Assembly (NCBI RefSeq): GCF_002575655.3
Contig: NC_053040.3
Coordinates: forward strand, 359,040,267 to 359,104,266
Length of the DNA: 64,000 nucleotides
Direction: 5' to 3'
DNA from: Aegilops tauschii subsp. strangulata
Lineage: Eukaryota > Streptophyta > Magnoliopsida > Poales > Poaceae
This document shows, one piece after another, positions 22,824 through 35,229 of this stretch. The position numbers and the translations under genes were made by a program. The stretch's first letter is position 1. Each line of letters opens with the position of its first letter. A model generated the notes under the pieces. It ran no database searches, had not been told where the DNA came from, and saw only the letters and a list, made by a program, of their open reading frames with translations.

Positions 22824-24937
22824 TTAACAGGAAAGGAACATCACCTCGATATATAGCTTCTCCAAGTTGGGGCCGATAGATTCTAGTGCCAAGACCTTCA
22901 CTTTGCGCAGTTTCGGGGTCAAGCTTGTCGGAATCATTTTCTAAATGACAGATGAACAAACATCTTCAAAAATAGAAATAATGTTAATTTGTAGAAGGAG
23001 AGGTAGAAGGCGGCTGTTGTACCTGAACGGGTGTGGATCCAATAACAAGTTCGGAGTATTTATCAGACGAGTAGCCCACCACTGTCAGTTTCGACACAGA
23101 AATGACATTGATTCTTGTTGGACCTTCTTGATCAACTACAAGTAATCTCTCAAGTGCAGGTGTGTCCTCAATTACCATACCGTGGTACACATCTTGTGAT
23201 GTCTTCCTGCCGCACCAGCAACACACATAAATAGTTCGGAGAGTCATGGAGCTGATGTGGAAGGTACTCAACCCATTGATCGCCCGAAGACGAAGCTACT
23301 CGAGTGTAGTATAGCCATGGAGCAGGCGATCCATGTCACCGTTTGAGAGGCAGACGACGACGAGCTCGAGGTGCTTCAGTCGTGGTAGAATAAGAGCGGG
23401 CGCGTCATTAAGGGTGGGGATTGCAGTTCCTGAACTTGGCGACGCGCAGCGTGGGCGCGAGGCGGAGTGCGGACGTTGGCAGCGACCGCATATGCCCATC
23501 ATCAAAAGTGAGCTCCTCGAGCTGATCTAGGGCGGGGGATCGGAACCAGTTGTCAAGCTTGGCTCGGTCCTTGCCGTTGGAACAGAACTTGCCCATTCTA
23601 AGGCCTCTGGTTGGGCCAAGGTGACTGCCTAGGATCTTGGAGAATGCATGCAAGCTTTTGCGATAGCCATGGTAGAGCTCGTGGGTGTCGATGAGGTCGA
23701 GAGGGCTGGAGTTCCATAGGGGGCGCCACCGACGGGAAAGGACGGTTGTCCGCGCCCCATATTTGATTGGGAGGAGGGAGATGATGACTGTCAACATATC
23801 ATCAGGGAGGCTGCTGATGAAGTCTAGGCCTGCTGGAGTCGCTTGCGGTTCTAGCTCGCCCCGCCTTCGCTTGTTGGCAGCCCCGTTCTCCACCTCTGGA
23901 GTCTCCTTGTCAACGGCGCTTTCTGATAGAAATGGGAGTACAGGGAATATTTAGTTAAAACAGGGCAATAAAAAGTGTATTGGTAACTAGAAGTTATTAG
24001 GTAGGAATATAGTAAGAAAAGGGAATAACAATTGGTTGCTTAAATACTACACAATTCATTTGACATTGCTGGGTAAGTCAACATGCAGATAGTTGAAAAG
24101 AAAACTTACTTCGAACAAGGTCTGGACGGATGATTTTGTCAGGGAAGTTAGCATATATCTCATGACCAGGCCCTTTTATGTGCAGTGCAATTTTAGTGCC
24201 AGCTTTCAGTACGTAAAACTTAGAAATTTCTTTCCAAAAGCCAGTGCCAAAATAGGAGTCACCACGTTCATCAAGTCTTACAATAGCAACGATTGTAAAT
24301 CCATGGTTTGTGTGCAGTATGACATCCGTGCAGTCTTGATCTATGTAAAGGGAAAGATTGTGCACTTCATAATCTGTTGCATAGCAAGGGATGCGCTGCA
24401 GAAATGGTAGGATAGTTAAAGAAAATATGGTAACATGAAAATATGGGCCCAAATTGGAGGAACTGTACAGCAGTTGAAATCGAAGGACAAAAATCTATAA
24501 TTAAACAGATAGGGTAAACATGATGTCATGGAAATATGAGAGTAATCGAAAGAACAATACATCATTAATTTGCCTAATAGAAAGCAGAGGGGGAAATCCC
24601 CTTTGACATATATGGTGCATGTGGCACCTTTTATCCAAATGTAGCAATATTTAGAATATGTTCAGGAAAGTAGGCCATGCCAACCGATTTAGGGTGAGAT
24701 TGAACATACCGCGCGCGTCCTCAAGTGATCTGGTACGGTGAGATGGAATCTCTAGCGTAGGTCGCAAAGTCTTGATGTGTCAACGCACTATACATTCTAT
24801 GAATGAAATAAAACCCTCAAATCAGCTCGAATAAAAATGAATTCACGGCGACTTCCGTCGGGTGATTAAAGGAGGCAGATGAACTGGGGATAAGAGATGA
24901 GATAATATCTCATTAAATTAGTTACCTTGTCGTCCAT
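22824..24937 (-). pseudogene. F-box / LRR / FBD gene with an upstream B3-like exon
   Basis: Read on the minus strand. A first short exon may be MDDK (24937-24926). A B3-like exon spans 24395-24110 (from RIPCYATDYE, with GFWKEISKFYVLKAGTKIAL). A GT..AG intron (24109-23923) joins in exact phase to the F-box exon, giving RPDLVRKSAVDKETPEVENG. No ATG exists between this junction and the F-box (ISSLPDDMLTVIISLLPIKY, then TTVLSRRWRPLW), so the upstream exon is needed. LRR-type segments and DTPALERLLVVDQEG follow, then an intron (23022-22941) and MIPTSLTPKLRKVKVLAL, typical of FBD proteins. Lesions are a frameshift near 23410, TAG at 23296-23298, and an early end at 22824. F-box proteins act in SCF ubiquitin ligases; a B3 partner would be unusual. 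Confidence 0.72.
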
Positions 24938-25389
24938 GAGAAAGAACCCTCAGTACGGCAGATTCCCCAACTGAGCGGAGCTGGGTCGACCGCAAGCAGC
25001 GTCAAGAAAGTCGATGGCGATAGGCAGTGGCAAGCGGAAGTGGCGAAATGCGGTGGGCTTTGCCGGCAGCCTGGCGGCGGCGGCAGGCGTCGAGCTAAGT
25101 GTTTACCGCCACGATAGGCGGTGCCATGGCACAGACGCGGAGGAGCTTGTGCAGGTGTGAATGGGGACCAGAGGGGGTGGCGGGCGGGGTGAGGGTTTTT
25201 GTGACGTGGGGATGGTGAGGGTTTTCCATTTTATTTTTTGAATTGGCTGGTGAGGGTTTTCTGTCCCACAAAGAATTTTGGAGGCGACGGTTTGCTAGAG
25301 CGAACTGTGTGTGTGATTGACGCCACAGGAAAAATGAAAGCCAGTGCACACGGTTCCAAATTTGGGCACCGTGTGTGATTTACTTACTA
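24938..25389. other. upstream region of the B3/F-box gene
   Basis: A GC-rich block (25005-25130) looks like a leader for the minus-strand gene. At 25347-25354 and 25368-25375 a perfect inverted repeat, CACACGGT and ACCGTGTG, flanks a 13-base loop. The same motif recurs near 32921 and, in part, near 36583. Confidence 0.45.
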
Positions 25390-25617
25390 GCTCCGTCCTG
25401 GTTTATTGGTCCCCCTTTATAATTTTACCAAATTTTGACCAAATATTTAACTAAGAAATGTTTATGCATGTCACCAAAAATTATATCATTGAAGACTATG
25501 CTCAAATACCCATCCAACGATATAATTTTTGCTGACCTGCACTAACATTTTGTCAGTTAAACCTTTGGTCAAAATTTAACACAAATTACAAAGGGGACCA
25601 ATAAACCAAGACGGAGG
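25390..25617. mobile_element. Stowaway (Tc1/Mariner) MITE
   Basis: Ends CTCCGTCCTGGTTTATTGGT and CCAATAAACCAAGACGGAG form terminal inverted repeats with TA on both sides (25388-25389, 25618-25619). The length is 228 bp. The interior has TTTGACCAAAT near the left end and a related inverted stretch near the right. A truncated relative lies at 54555-54656. Confidence 0.88.
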
Positions 25618-25805
25618 TAGATTCCATCAACCGAACTGGTTACATCGATATCCCACGATTAGACATAAGTAAACATTGATTAAACATACTCAGACATAGA
25701 TAATAAGCGTGCACGTACATAAGCATAGTTCAACCATAAGTACATAGTTCAACCGTCATTAAGCATACTCAAGCATACATAGTTCGATCCATCCCACATC
25801 TCATC

Positions 25806-26800
25806 TCACATGCTGGCACGATCCTGAAGCTTCTCCAGGTACTCGGCGTACGGCTCGTGCACCACCCTGCTAGAATACTTCTGCTTGAAGGAGCCAACAG
25901 CCCGTCCTCTTGCATGCGCCAGAACACTTAGATACGCGTCATGAAGCTTGTGGTTGCAAAATGGGTGTCGATAGCCACCGTTCCAGGTCCTAATACGCCT
26001 GTTATGCATTCCCGCATAAAGCTCCCTCGGGATTTGCCTCTTGTACCCCCTCTGGCCATCTTCATCCTCGCTGTCCACATCGTCAGACAGCACCTATACA
26101 AATAGTAAAACAAATTTGGCATCAAATCAATGATTACATGCCGTGAAGTAGGATTAGGAATTTATGGCTATTTATTTATACATATCCAGAGATTATGGTT
26201 CAATTTTTAAGCACAGTCGTCTATGTACTGACCAATCTGGAAGAAAATAATGGCACAAACATATGTAGGTCATTCAAAATCAATTGTCAAGTCCTGGCTA
26301 GGAATTATTAGCACGAACATTAACCCTAGTCAGATTACTTGAAGAAATCATTTGCACAGATGAAACAACTAATCACTTATCACGTGTACCATTCGAACAA
26401 TCAATACACTACACGGATCTAACGAAACTTACTCAGATTTCATGGATTGGGAGAACATAACCATAGGATTTCTATTCCAAAAAGGGGGAGGCAGGAGTAA
26501 CCAGAGAAACCCTATGATCTATTTGACACATAAATGGGTATAGATGACTAACCAGCTGTCCGTCGGAGTCGGAGTCGTCGCCGGAGTGGTCGTCGGAGTC
26601 GTCGCCGGGGTTGTCACCAAAATCGGTGTGGAACTCCGCCTCCGGCTATGGAAGCTCGACGCCGTTGATGACGTCAGGGTGCAGCGATAACTCGCCGGGG
26701 TGACGGCAACCTCTGTCTCCATCTCCATGCCGTGCTCCGGTGCTTTAGCAGCCCCCGCGTCGCCACTCCCTCCGATGGGGCGCTTCGGCGGCATCCTCAT
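25806..26800 (-). pseudogene. unknown acidic plant gene, two exons, damaged
   Basis: Read on the minus strand. Exon 1 starts at the ATG at 26800 (MRMPPKRPIGGSGDAGAAKA) and, after a one-base frame change near 26695, continues as GELSLHPDVINGVELP, a TAG, then an acidic run (GDDSDDHSGDDSDSDG). Exon 2 (to 25806) opens just after an AG with VLSDDVDSEDEDGQRGYKRQ and contains RTWNGGYRHPFCNHKLHDAY before ending in DRASM. The basic/aromatic exon 2 is well formed and open. I do not recognise a named domain. The structure is that of a small nuclear-type protein, but this is a guess. The intron carries no repeat I can name. Confidence 0.55.
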
Positions 26801-27699
26801 ACACTGACGGCTTTGACGACTAAGAGCAGCGTCGAGGATGGAAGTAGAGAGAGAGGATTGTGTGTGTGTGGTGAGGATGGGAGGTGCGGCCGCTTGGGTG
26901 CACCATTAATATGGAGTAGTGGGAGTTGTGGGAGAGAGGCGGGTGGCGGACAAACTGATGGCTCGCCTCCCGATGAGCCTACGCATCAGACTGTTGGCAT
27001 GCCTACCAAAGTTTCACACAGCTACTCGCACGCCTCCTGATGACACTGTGCAGCGAGCACGCCTCCATCAATTCACACACCTGCACGCACGCCTCCCTGT
27101 CTGCCTGCGCGGCGGACTGCTCGCATGCGTCCCGTCAACTCACGCCTTCTCGCACGGCACACGGGTCGCGCGGCGGCACGTATATTGTTTTTCTATTTGG
27201 ATGATTAATGCTGCCGCTTTATTGCTTAACCGAAGCATGGCACATATCCATTGTTGGTCTGACGCTCACGGTTCAAATAAATAATGCGTTTGGGATATTG
27301 GTTCCCAATTATTAATAATCTCCGGTTTGTAATTAGATAAAGATTACATCAAAACTGGTCTCAAATTTGACAAAAAAAAGTACAATGTCACTTTGTATTG
27401 GTGTCCATATGACAACACGATAAGTTTCATGAACTTCAAATAAGTTTTGGATGTACTAGAATTTAAAAATCAACATTCTCAATGTTTGAAATTTGTTGCA
27501 CGGGGAGTAAACATGCACCAAGTGAGACACATGTGTTTTGCAATCCATTTAGTTGTACTGTCACGTGTGCATGTAGCTCAAATTTGATTTTTGCACATTA
27601 TACCCGTAGAAAATCAATCAATTAATGTACTAAAACATCTTAATGATCTCTGTGATTTTTTCAAAATTAAAACGTCCCTCCTTTGGTAACATATGTTCA
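26801..27699. other. intergenic
   Basis: The first part (26810-27180) holds CGCCTCC...GCATGCGT-type words repeated irregularly. The rest is AT-rich (27290-27680) and resembles other grass intergenic DNA. No gene is seen. Confidence 0.4.
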
Positions 27700-28560
27700 C
27701 TGCGGGATAATTAATTTAACATGCATCGTAGTTGTGGTGGATTCGCTGTGTGTGCGTCTGGGGGTGGCGGGTGGCTCGCAGTACACTACGAGTTCTGAGC
27801 CACGTGTGCATGCACGAATCACCTCCATACATATGCATGTAGTGGTTGCCTTCGAACGGTACACTCCCTCGTGTGGTTATCGACGACAAGCCTATATATT
27901 CCTGGGCCCACGTGGACATCCATGATCACCTTGACTAACAACAAGATAGGTTACCATGGCGGATTCTTCATTTGGTTCGTGTTATCGCAGTATAGGTCAT
28001 GGTGAGATTCAGACCTTAAGTTTCAGCGCATATACTATGCACGCATGCATGCATGAATCCCCATCGTTGACTTGAAGTGTGGTGTAACATACATATGCAT
28101 TGTCAACCTAACCCTCACTCAGTGTGGGGATTTCTAGTCTGAAATCATGGTGCCACATCAAAGTTGTTCCATTGTTACTCAAAAACACACCTCTCCATAC
28201 ATATGTTTGGGCCACACGCATGCAATGGTTGTCTTCGGGAACTAGCTACTTGCATGATTATTGGCGAGCTAGCCCATCTCCGGGGTCGCATGGATGGCCA
28301 TCACTTTGACCAACAACAAGAGAGAGGTTGTACAACCAAGATGGATTATTCTTGGTCCGTTTTATGATCCATCTTGGAGAGATATGCCTCTCTGGCCCGC
28401 CGATTGAAAGTGTGTGTGGGGTGGGGGGGGTTGCTAATTCGCACTTTGCTAGGTGAACCTCGGTTGGGGGTGGGCATGCATTCATGGCTTAGGATTCCCT
28501 TCATGGCGACACGAGGGGGGTGGGCTGCTAGCTACTTCACACTTTGCTAGGTGAACCTCG
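27700..28560. repeat. satellite-like tandem repeats, left part
   Basis: Two scales are visible. Blocks of about 365 bp share CCTCCATACATATG...CAATGGTTG...CTTCG-type order (about 27830 and 28193). From 28440 a 95-98-bp unit appears, with CTTTGCTAGGTGAACCTCG at 28444 and 28542. The array is cut by an LTR insertion at 28561 and resumes at 32155. Confidence 0.75.
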
Positions 28561-31500
28561 TGTGGCACCCCGGCTCAGAGCAACCGGTTTACCATGCATT
28601 GCCAGCCCCGAGACCATGTCTTCTCGCAACACACAACCTCTTGGTACAGAAAACAACCGCTTTATTGATGCTAGCAGATCATAGTTCATATTACAATAGG
28701 TGGCGAGGCCAAGCGGCACACACGGTGCGGCTGAACAATATGTACATTATTTAGTGAACATAAAAGGGCGCCTCGATCATAACAACTACGCGGCAGCGGA
28801 ACGACGTCGTAGCGGAACTCCATAGCACAAGGACACTGATGTGGACACGATCTAGACTCGGACAGCACTCCTTTCGAACGAGACTTTCCTGAAAGCTGGC
28901 ATGACACGCCAGGTCAGTACATTGAATGTACTTGCAAGCTCACAACAAACATAAACATAATGACAAACAATATCATGATATTTAACCAATTTCTTTACTA
29001 ATGCAACATCATATCATACATGCAGTGATCATGATCTTGTGATATAAGTCCCTTAGACTTGCTTACCAAATGGTGATCGCTCTCGGATCACAAACGGACC
29101 AACCTCGTGCTCTTTGTTCGGGTTACCTCGTAACCAAACGGTGATCTTACCAAGATCACAAACGGACCAACAACTTGGTCTCCATCAACACAATGTTTTC
29201 CCAAACATCATGTTCTCAACGGTGCCAAGTTCATATCTTAGTGTGCAAAATTAATTAAACTTTGACCCATGGTGTGACCTACTTTCGAGCATGTCCGTAA
29301 CCGTGGACTCGGCTATCGATAGATTTAGTACACTCTGCAGATGTAGCGCACTGTACCCACACCATGGAACCCATGGCCTCGCACTCCCATTCGGGTGGAC
29401 CAACGGCGTTCCGACGAAACCCCTCCATTGCCATGACACTCTCCCGGCCACTCCGACTCACTCCCCACTAGGCTAGTCCTGGGTGGCCCCGTGTCTACCA
29501 AAGACACGAACGGCCACCATCGTGGCAAAACATAAACGGGGACAAGGTACCATAACAACAACAACAACGGGCACACAAGGTTATGTCTGCTTACCGGGCC
29601 AGGGTACCGCACGCCCATAACTTTCCCTCGTTGGAGGCACCGACCAGAGCCATGACAACGGACCAAATAAAGGCCTTCCCATAAAGGCAAATGTGGTTGC
29701 ACTGGGAAAACTCGATTCAATGGCACCATGACCCGATCAACGATATGTTCAAGTTGAGCTATTATCAGGTTCAACTTAAGGTGAAAGTAACCGGTGTCAT
29801 GATATGCCATGAAAATGCATCACAAACATATGCAGCATATATCAACGGAAATAACTGGGTCAACCATATCCACACTAAGCATAGACATCAACAGCTCATA
29901 ACACCCCTCTGGTTATGATTTATCATCACTTTAAACAGAATCTTTACTTAGCAAATTTATTATTTACCTCATTTAAGAAAATAACTCAAAAATAATTACT
30001 TATATCCATAACCATATTACTTCTGCATAACAAATATTACTTCTAGTTACTTAACCAACTAAATTAGCTTCAAACTTTGGTAAACTAAGCATATCAACTC
30101 AAACAAGCAACCAACAGAATATAAATATTATTCTAGTGATTTAAATGCATGGATTAAACCATTAATTCAAGTTGAAAAAATCACAAATATTGTAATGGCA
30201 CCATGAAAATGTTGTTGTGGCTTGCCTTAGTGCATACGAGGTTCACAATCCTCCTGGTGCTCCTCAAGACAACCTTCACTTTCTGAAAACAATTATACAC
30301 ACAAAAAGAAAACATCAAGAACCCTTCTGAAATTCACCAGAAAATCTAGACAGCAGAGAAAAATCTCATTTTTGGTGAGCAACTAGATTTCTTCATAAAG
30401 AACACAATGCAAAAAGAATCAATTCATTTGTACTTATGGTTAAAGAGTTTTGGCTGTTTGAAGCTCTCTGGATAAAATTGAATTTTGAATTTAAATAAAC
30501 ATAACTAGGGGGGTGACGTCGAAGGCGTAAACCTCGCGGGCGCCACCACTCGTACCGCGTCGGGTGCGTACAGAGTGGCTGACTAGCGGGCCCCGCTAGT
30601 CAGGTGAGAGGGAGGGGGAGAGGGCAACAGAGGGCGGCGAGGCTCCGCCGGAGCACACATCGGCGAGGAGGGCTCCTTGGCCAGAACTGGAGGGAACGAT
30701 CGAAAGAGGAGACGGAGGCGCACCTGCCCATACCCGTTGGTTAGCTAGGGGTGGTCGGACGGTGTCAGAAACGGCCTCTCCAGCGGCGACAGAAAGCAGA
30801 GGTCGCCGGAGTTGGAGACGGCGGCGACTAGAGGCAGCAGCAGGGGCTCCAACCGGGTGGAACGGCACCACCGAGGCACGACGGAGGCCCTGGAAGGGTG
30901 GCCCGAGCCTGGGAGGGGCTGGAGTTGAGGAGACGACCCGAGGGGATCGCCGGTGAGCTCGAGCTCGGGGACGGCGGCCCGTGGCCTGCCCGGCCGGGAT
31001 ACAGCTTTCCACGAGTTTCTGGAGTGTGTGTGAGGAGTGGATGATGGTCGAGGAGGCTGGGGAGAGCTCTATTTATAGCCGAGCAATGAGAGGGGCTTGG
31101 GCTCCGCCGGAGGACACCTGGACACGGCGCCCGGCGACGAACGGCGTCAGTGAGCGAGGGGGAAGGCGACGCAACTCACGCGGGCACTGTGGGCGAGCGG
31201 AGACGAGCACAGGAGTGAGGGGGTGGCGACGAACACAGTGCGCAGCGCACTGTTGGGTTGGCCAGACCGCGCCCGTGCTCACTGCAGCGAGCTCCGGCGT
31301 CGGTGAGCGCCAGGAGAGAGTTATGAGGGTCGGGACGATGATCGGCGCGAAGTTTGGCAAGGTTTGGCAGGCGGGGAAGCGATCACGCGAGCAACAGAGG
31401 CGCGGGCGCGACACAGAGTGGGTCGGCCGTATGCCAGCATGCCTGGACGAACGCGGTCACCGCGTGAACTCTGACCTCAGGCCGAGCTAAGCCTAAACTT

Positions 31501-32149
31501 CATGTCTGGCGTGTAGTCCGTGGTAGATTGAGAGGTTACCACACTTTGGTTTGAGCTCAGGCGCAGTAACATGGATTTCAACTTCCTGGTAAGTTTCTGG
31601 ACAGTAACTTTGAGAGCTTACTGTGGTCAAAATACTGAGAGTTGGGAGCTGGGCTTTGGAGGTTAGCAATCATCTACTAAGGTGATGATGCACAAGAAAA
31701 TTCAGCCACAATTGAGCAAGTAAAATGGTAGTTGCTATAGAAACTACCATTTCTGTCCAGAACAGAAAATATTTTCTGTAGCAAAAATATTCCAAAAAGT
31801 GATGAAATATTTTTGCTCAGGAAGGTGCCCTAGGGTTCAAAGAATATTTGGGAATTTTCTCAGATTTTTGTGGGCAAGAAAAATTTGGGTTGCTTTGGAA
31901 CACAAGGGGCTAGTTAGGGTTTTAGAGAGAAAATGAATATTTTTCATTAGAGAAAAGTATGCATAATATTATTTTGAGATGGATCAGAGAAGAAATGATG
32001 GCTTAGGGAGAGAAATAAGTCACTTGGGTGAAAGTCAAGGGGGTACCCAAGTGTTTAAGTCCATCTGAAGTGATTCAAAAAATTTAAATTCAAATCCAAA
32101 CCAACTGAAAATCAGGCAAAGAGAAGAGGGCAAAAACCAGGCTCTCACA
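28561..32149 (-). mobile_element. solo LTR (Gypsy-like) in minus orientation
   Basis: The stretch begins TGTGGCACCCCGGCTCAG and ends GGCTCTCACA. It is flanked by a 5-bp target duplication, CCTCG, at 28556-28560 and 32150-32154. It interrupts a tandem repeat whose copies continue on both sides. At 3,589 bp, with no second LTR, primer site or polyprotein, it fits a solo LTR left by unequal recombination. The minus orientation is inferred from a TATA box (31069-31078, read as CTATAAATAG) and from the typical start TGTGAGAGCCTGGTTTTTGC. The GC-rich open frames near 30600-31490 are promoter/leader DNA, not genes. The family name is uncertain (a long-LTR Gypsy such as Sukkula or Erika is possible). 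Confidence 0.85.
31069..31078 (-). promoter_or_regulatory. TATA box in the solo LTR
   Basis: On the minus strand GGCTATAAATAGAGCTCTCC is followed by a C-rich start region. This supports minus transcription of the LTR. Confidence 0.6.
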
Positions 32150-32154
32150 CCTCG

Positions 32155-32760
32155 GTTGGGGTGCATGCATTCATAGCTTAGGATTCCCTTCGTGCCGACA
32201 CAAGGGATGGGGGGCTGCTAGCTACTTCGCACTTTGCTAGGTGAACCTCGGTTGGGGGCATGCATTCATAGCTTAGGATTCCCTTCGTGCCGACACGAGG
32301 GAGGAGGGGCTGCTAGCTACTTCGCACTTTGCTAGGGTGAACCTCGGTTGGGGGGCATGCATTCATAGCTTAGGATTTCCTTCGTGCCGACACGAGGGAG
32401 GGGGCTGCTAGCTACTTTGCACTTTGCTAGGTGAACCTCGGTTGGGGGGCATGCATTCATAGCTTAGGATTCCCTTCGTGCCGACACGAGGGAGGAGGGG
32501 GCTGCTAGCTACTTCGCACTTTGCTAGGTGAACCTCGGTTGGGGGGAGGGGGCATGCATTCATAGCTTAGGATTCCATTCATTCCGACACGAGGGGGTGG
32601 GGGCAAGCAATACCGTGCGCTTTGCGGGATAGGTGCCACATCGAAGTTGCATTTGGTATTTGAAAATCAAACCACCCTTTTCATACATAAATTTGGTCCA
32701 CATGCAAGTGTGTTCGTGTTCTGACCCTCTCCCACATCATTTTTCACCAAATTTATGAAC
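32155..32760. repeat. satellite-like tandem repeats, right part
   Basis: The 95-97-bp unit with GCATGCATTCATAGCTTAGG and GAACCTCGGTT is repeated, with CTTTGCTAGG starting at 32232, 32327, 32422 and 32519. The following stretch (GTGCCACATCGAAGTTGC at about 32630) matches the longer unit seen near 28150. Confidence 0.85.
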
Positions 32761-32882
32761 ATTAGACAAGTCGGATGATGCAACAGGCACGGTTCACTCA
32801 AACTAACTGTGTGCCACGCCGGTGCCCCTGTCACGCACACATCCGCACAGTACATTGGGCTCCACGAGGCTCCCCCTATCAA

Positions 32883-33190
32883 AAATATCTGCCCGCCTCA
32901 AGGGTTTTTCTGTTTCATAACACACGGTCGTTATCTCTGGACCGTGTGCGATGTTTCTTGTTCCCAATCCCGCCTGCATCCCTAGAAAATATCTACCCGC
33001 CTCGAGGGTTTTTCTGTTTCATAACACACGGTTGTTATCTCCGGACCGTGTGCGATGTTTCTTGTTCCCAATCCCGCCTGCATCCCTAGAAAATATCTGC
33101 CCGCCTCGAGGGTTTTTCTGTTTCATAACACACAGTTGTTATCTCCGGACCGTGTGCGATGCACTATCATCAAAAATTTCAATAGCCCCG
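32883..33190. repeat. 104-bp tandem triplication with inner hairpin motif
   Basis: Three copies start near 32891, 32995 and 33099 (GCCCGCCTCAAGGGTTTTTC and variants). Each holds an inverted repeat; in copy 1 it is CACACGGTC (32921-32929) and GACCGTGTG (32940-32948). The third copy is cut short at the end. Confidence 0.9.
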
Positions 33191-33272
33191 GCATTTCACT
33201 CCCGCGTTTGACTCCCACGTAGTAAAATTTTCAGTACCCGCGTCATTTCCTCAAACACCCCCCGCCCCCCTC

Positions 33273-33328
33273 CACACACACACACACACACACCAAAACC
33301 TCCTCGGGTGTGCGCACACACACACACC
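33273..33328. repeat. CA microsatellites
   Basis: Two CA runs at 33273-33292 and 33314-33327 lie just upstream of the next gene. Confidence 0.9.
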
Positions 33329-34214
33329 CCCTCCCTCGCTCGAAACCCTAGCAAGGTCCCCGCCGCCGCTGCCGCCGCCGCAAGGCCTCCATTGTCAACA
33401 TCTACCGGTTTGCCCGTGCAGCTTACCCACCGATCTCCATACCTAGGCCACCCTAAGTTTCTTAGATGACGCCCGCCAAACGCACCCTTTCCCACAGATC
33501 CCCATCCCCATACCCACTCCAGAGCGGCGCAGCCTAAGCCCGGCTACGCTTCCCGTGGAGCGACTGGCCCAAAAGAGGTGTATCGCGGTCTCTTCGCCCG
33601 ACCTCGCCGAGGAAGCTGGCGACCATTACTGGCGGCAGGCACTCAAGCAGCGGGCTAGAGTATGCGGGCATGTCTCGGCCGCCGGCTACGACATCGAGGT
33701 CATCGACAGCGACGGCCTGAGGCGGGCTATGTCGTAGGTTAAGTGGCCCACCCCCAACCTCTCGGGTTCAACCGCCGTCGATCTCATCCATGGCCCCGCC
33801 GCTGATCTCCTCTGGCTCGTTGTCAACAATTTGCCATCCTACATCGCCATCCAGCCCCTTTTATCATTTCTAAAGGACACGTTCTGCGACGCTGGCTTGG
33901 GATCCACAGCTTCCAAGTCAGACCTCATCGATGGAGACCACGAGGAGGGCACCCTCTCTGGCTCTTCCAAGGGGAAAGAGCCCATCTGCTCTTCCAAGGG
34001 GAAAGCGCCCGTCTGCGACATCAGGGAGGGCACCCTACGGTCGTGCTCTTCCAAGGGGAAGGAGCCCATCTGTGACAACATGGAGCGCATCCAGGGTCCG
34101 TGCTCTTCCCACGGGAACGAGCCCATCTGTGACAAGTGATGAAACCCATGATTTGTTTTGCCGTGCCCCTTCACAGGGGGAAACCCGTGATTTGTTTTGT
34201 CGAGTCCCTTTTGT

Positions 34215-34900
34215 AGTGTAGTGAGAATATGTCCAGCTTTAATTGCTATATCTGGTTGTTTGTAGTATGCCTTGTTTATCTCGTTTGTTCAGAATGTGAT
34301 GCTCTATATGTGCAATTGTTTACTGTTCAGTACATTTCATCAATCCAGTTTTAAACATACCGATAGGAATGCATATATTTGCTTGATGTTAAGCCTGTTA
34401 TAGCTAGCATATGCCTCTTTTAAAGTTTTTTGATTGTTCGGTTGTTTGTAGTTAGCATATGTCCAGTTTCCAATGCTATCTTTGGTTGTTCGTTGTATGC
34501 CTTGTTTATTCCAGTTATTCACAACGTGATGTTCTATATGTGCAAGTATGAACTGTGCAGTTCAATTTGATCAGTACCGGTTTCAACAATACCACTATGA
34601 ATGACTACATTTTTTGCTGCATCTTGTAGTTAACACGCCTTTCCATTTTATTTAACAATAACCAGTGTACTTAAACTGGCACAATACTAGTTTGAATGAC
34701 TATGTTTGCTTGTTGTTAAATGTTAGGCCTGTTGCAGTTAACACACCTTTCCACTTGTTTTCCTTTACTAGCGTGCTTAAACCTGCACACTGAAGCTATC
34801 TTTTGGAGATTATTTTGTCTGCCATGGATAATTTTGGTTGATGTTTAGCCTGTTGTGCTTAACATGCTTCTCGATGTACCTACACAGGACAATTTTGGGA
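34215..34900. repeat. degenerate tandem repeats in the long intron
   Basis: A stretch with ATGTCCAG, GCTAT.T.TGGTTGTT and GTATGCCTTGTTTAT at about 34230-34330 recurs at about 34460-34550, a period near 230. Shorter echoes (GTTAGGCCTGTTGCAGTTAA-like) continue to about 34870. Confidence 0.6.
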
Positions 34901-35229
34901 ACGACTGTTGTTTTCCATCGATGTTAGTTTCTTCCCATGGCTTATATCTGCTCACTATTCAGGATATCGGTAGCTGGTACCATATAGGCCGGGGGCTGAT
35001 AAGGGACTAATCGGTGAATCGGACTTTTAGCTGAATATGTCTGCAATCCATTTATCGTTAGGTTAATTAGGGCCATGTGTAATATATCTGAGGCTACATA
35101 GCAACATGCACTGTACTTAATGTCTAAATATGCAATCCTAGGCTACATAGCAACAAGGAAGAGTGTTACATTAATGTTCTAATGATGTCTAGATATACGT
35201 AGAAGAGCAGCAGCAACAACAACAACACA
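34901..35229. other. intron-like spacer
   Basis: No gene is seen. GCTACATAGCAACA is duplicated (35092 and 35143), pointing to a small local repeat. Confidence 0.4.

Noticed and set aside
22615..22827. Plus-strand frame of 70 codons (MDEKFPKKTSTDESKGEMLI), coding-like, just right of CACTA C
   Set aside because: It overlaps the antisense end of the B3/F-box gene at 22824, has no recognised domain and no second exon. It may be an exon of an unknown gene or chance; support is too weak.
30596..31490. Two overlapping GC-rich frames of 138 and 169 codons
   Set aside because: They lie inside the solo LTR around its TATA box and are leader DNA, not genes.
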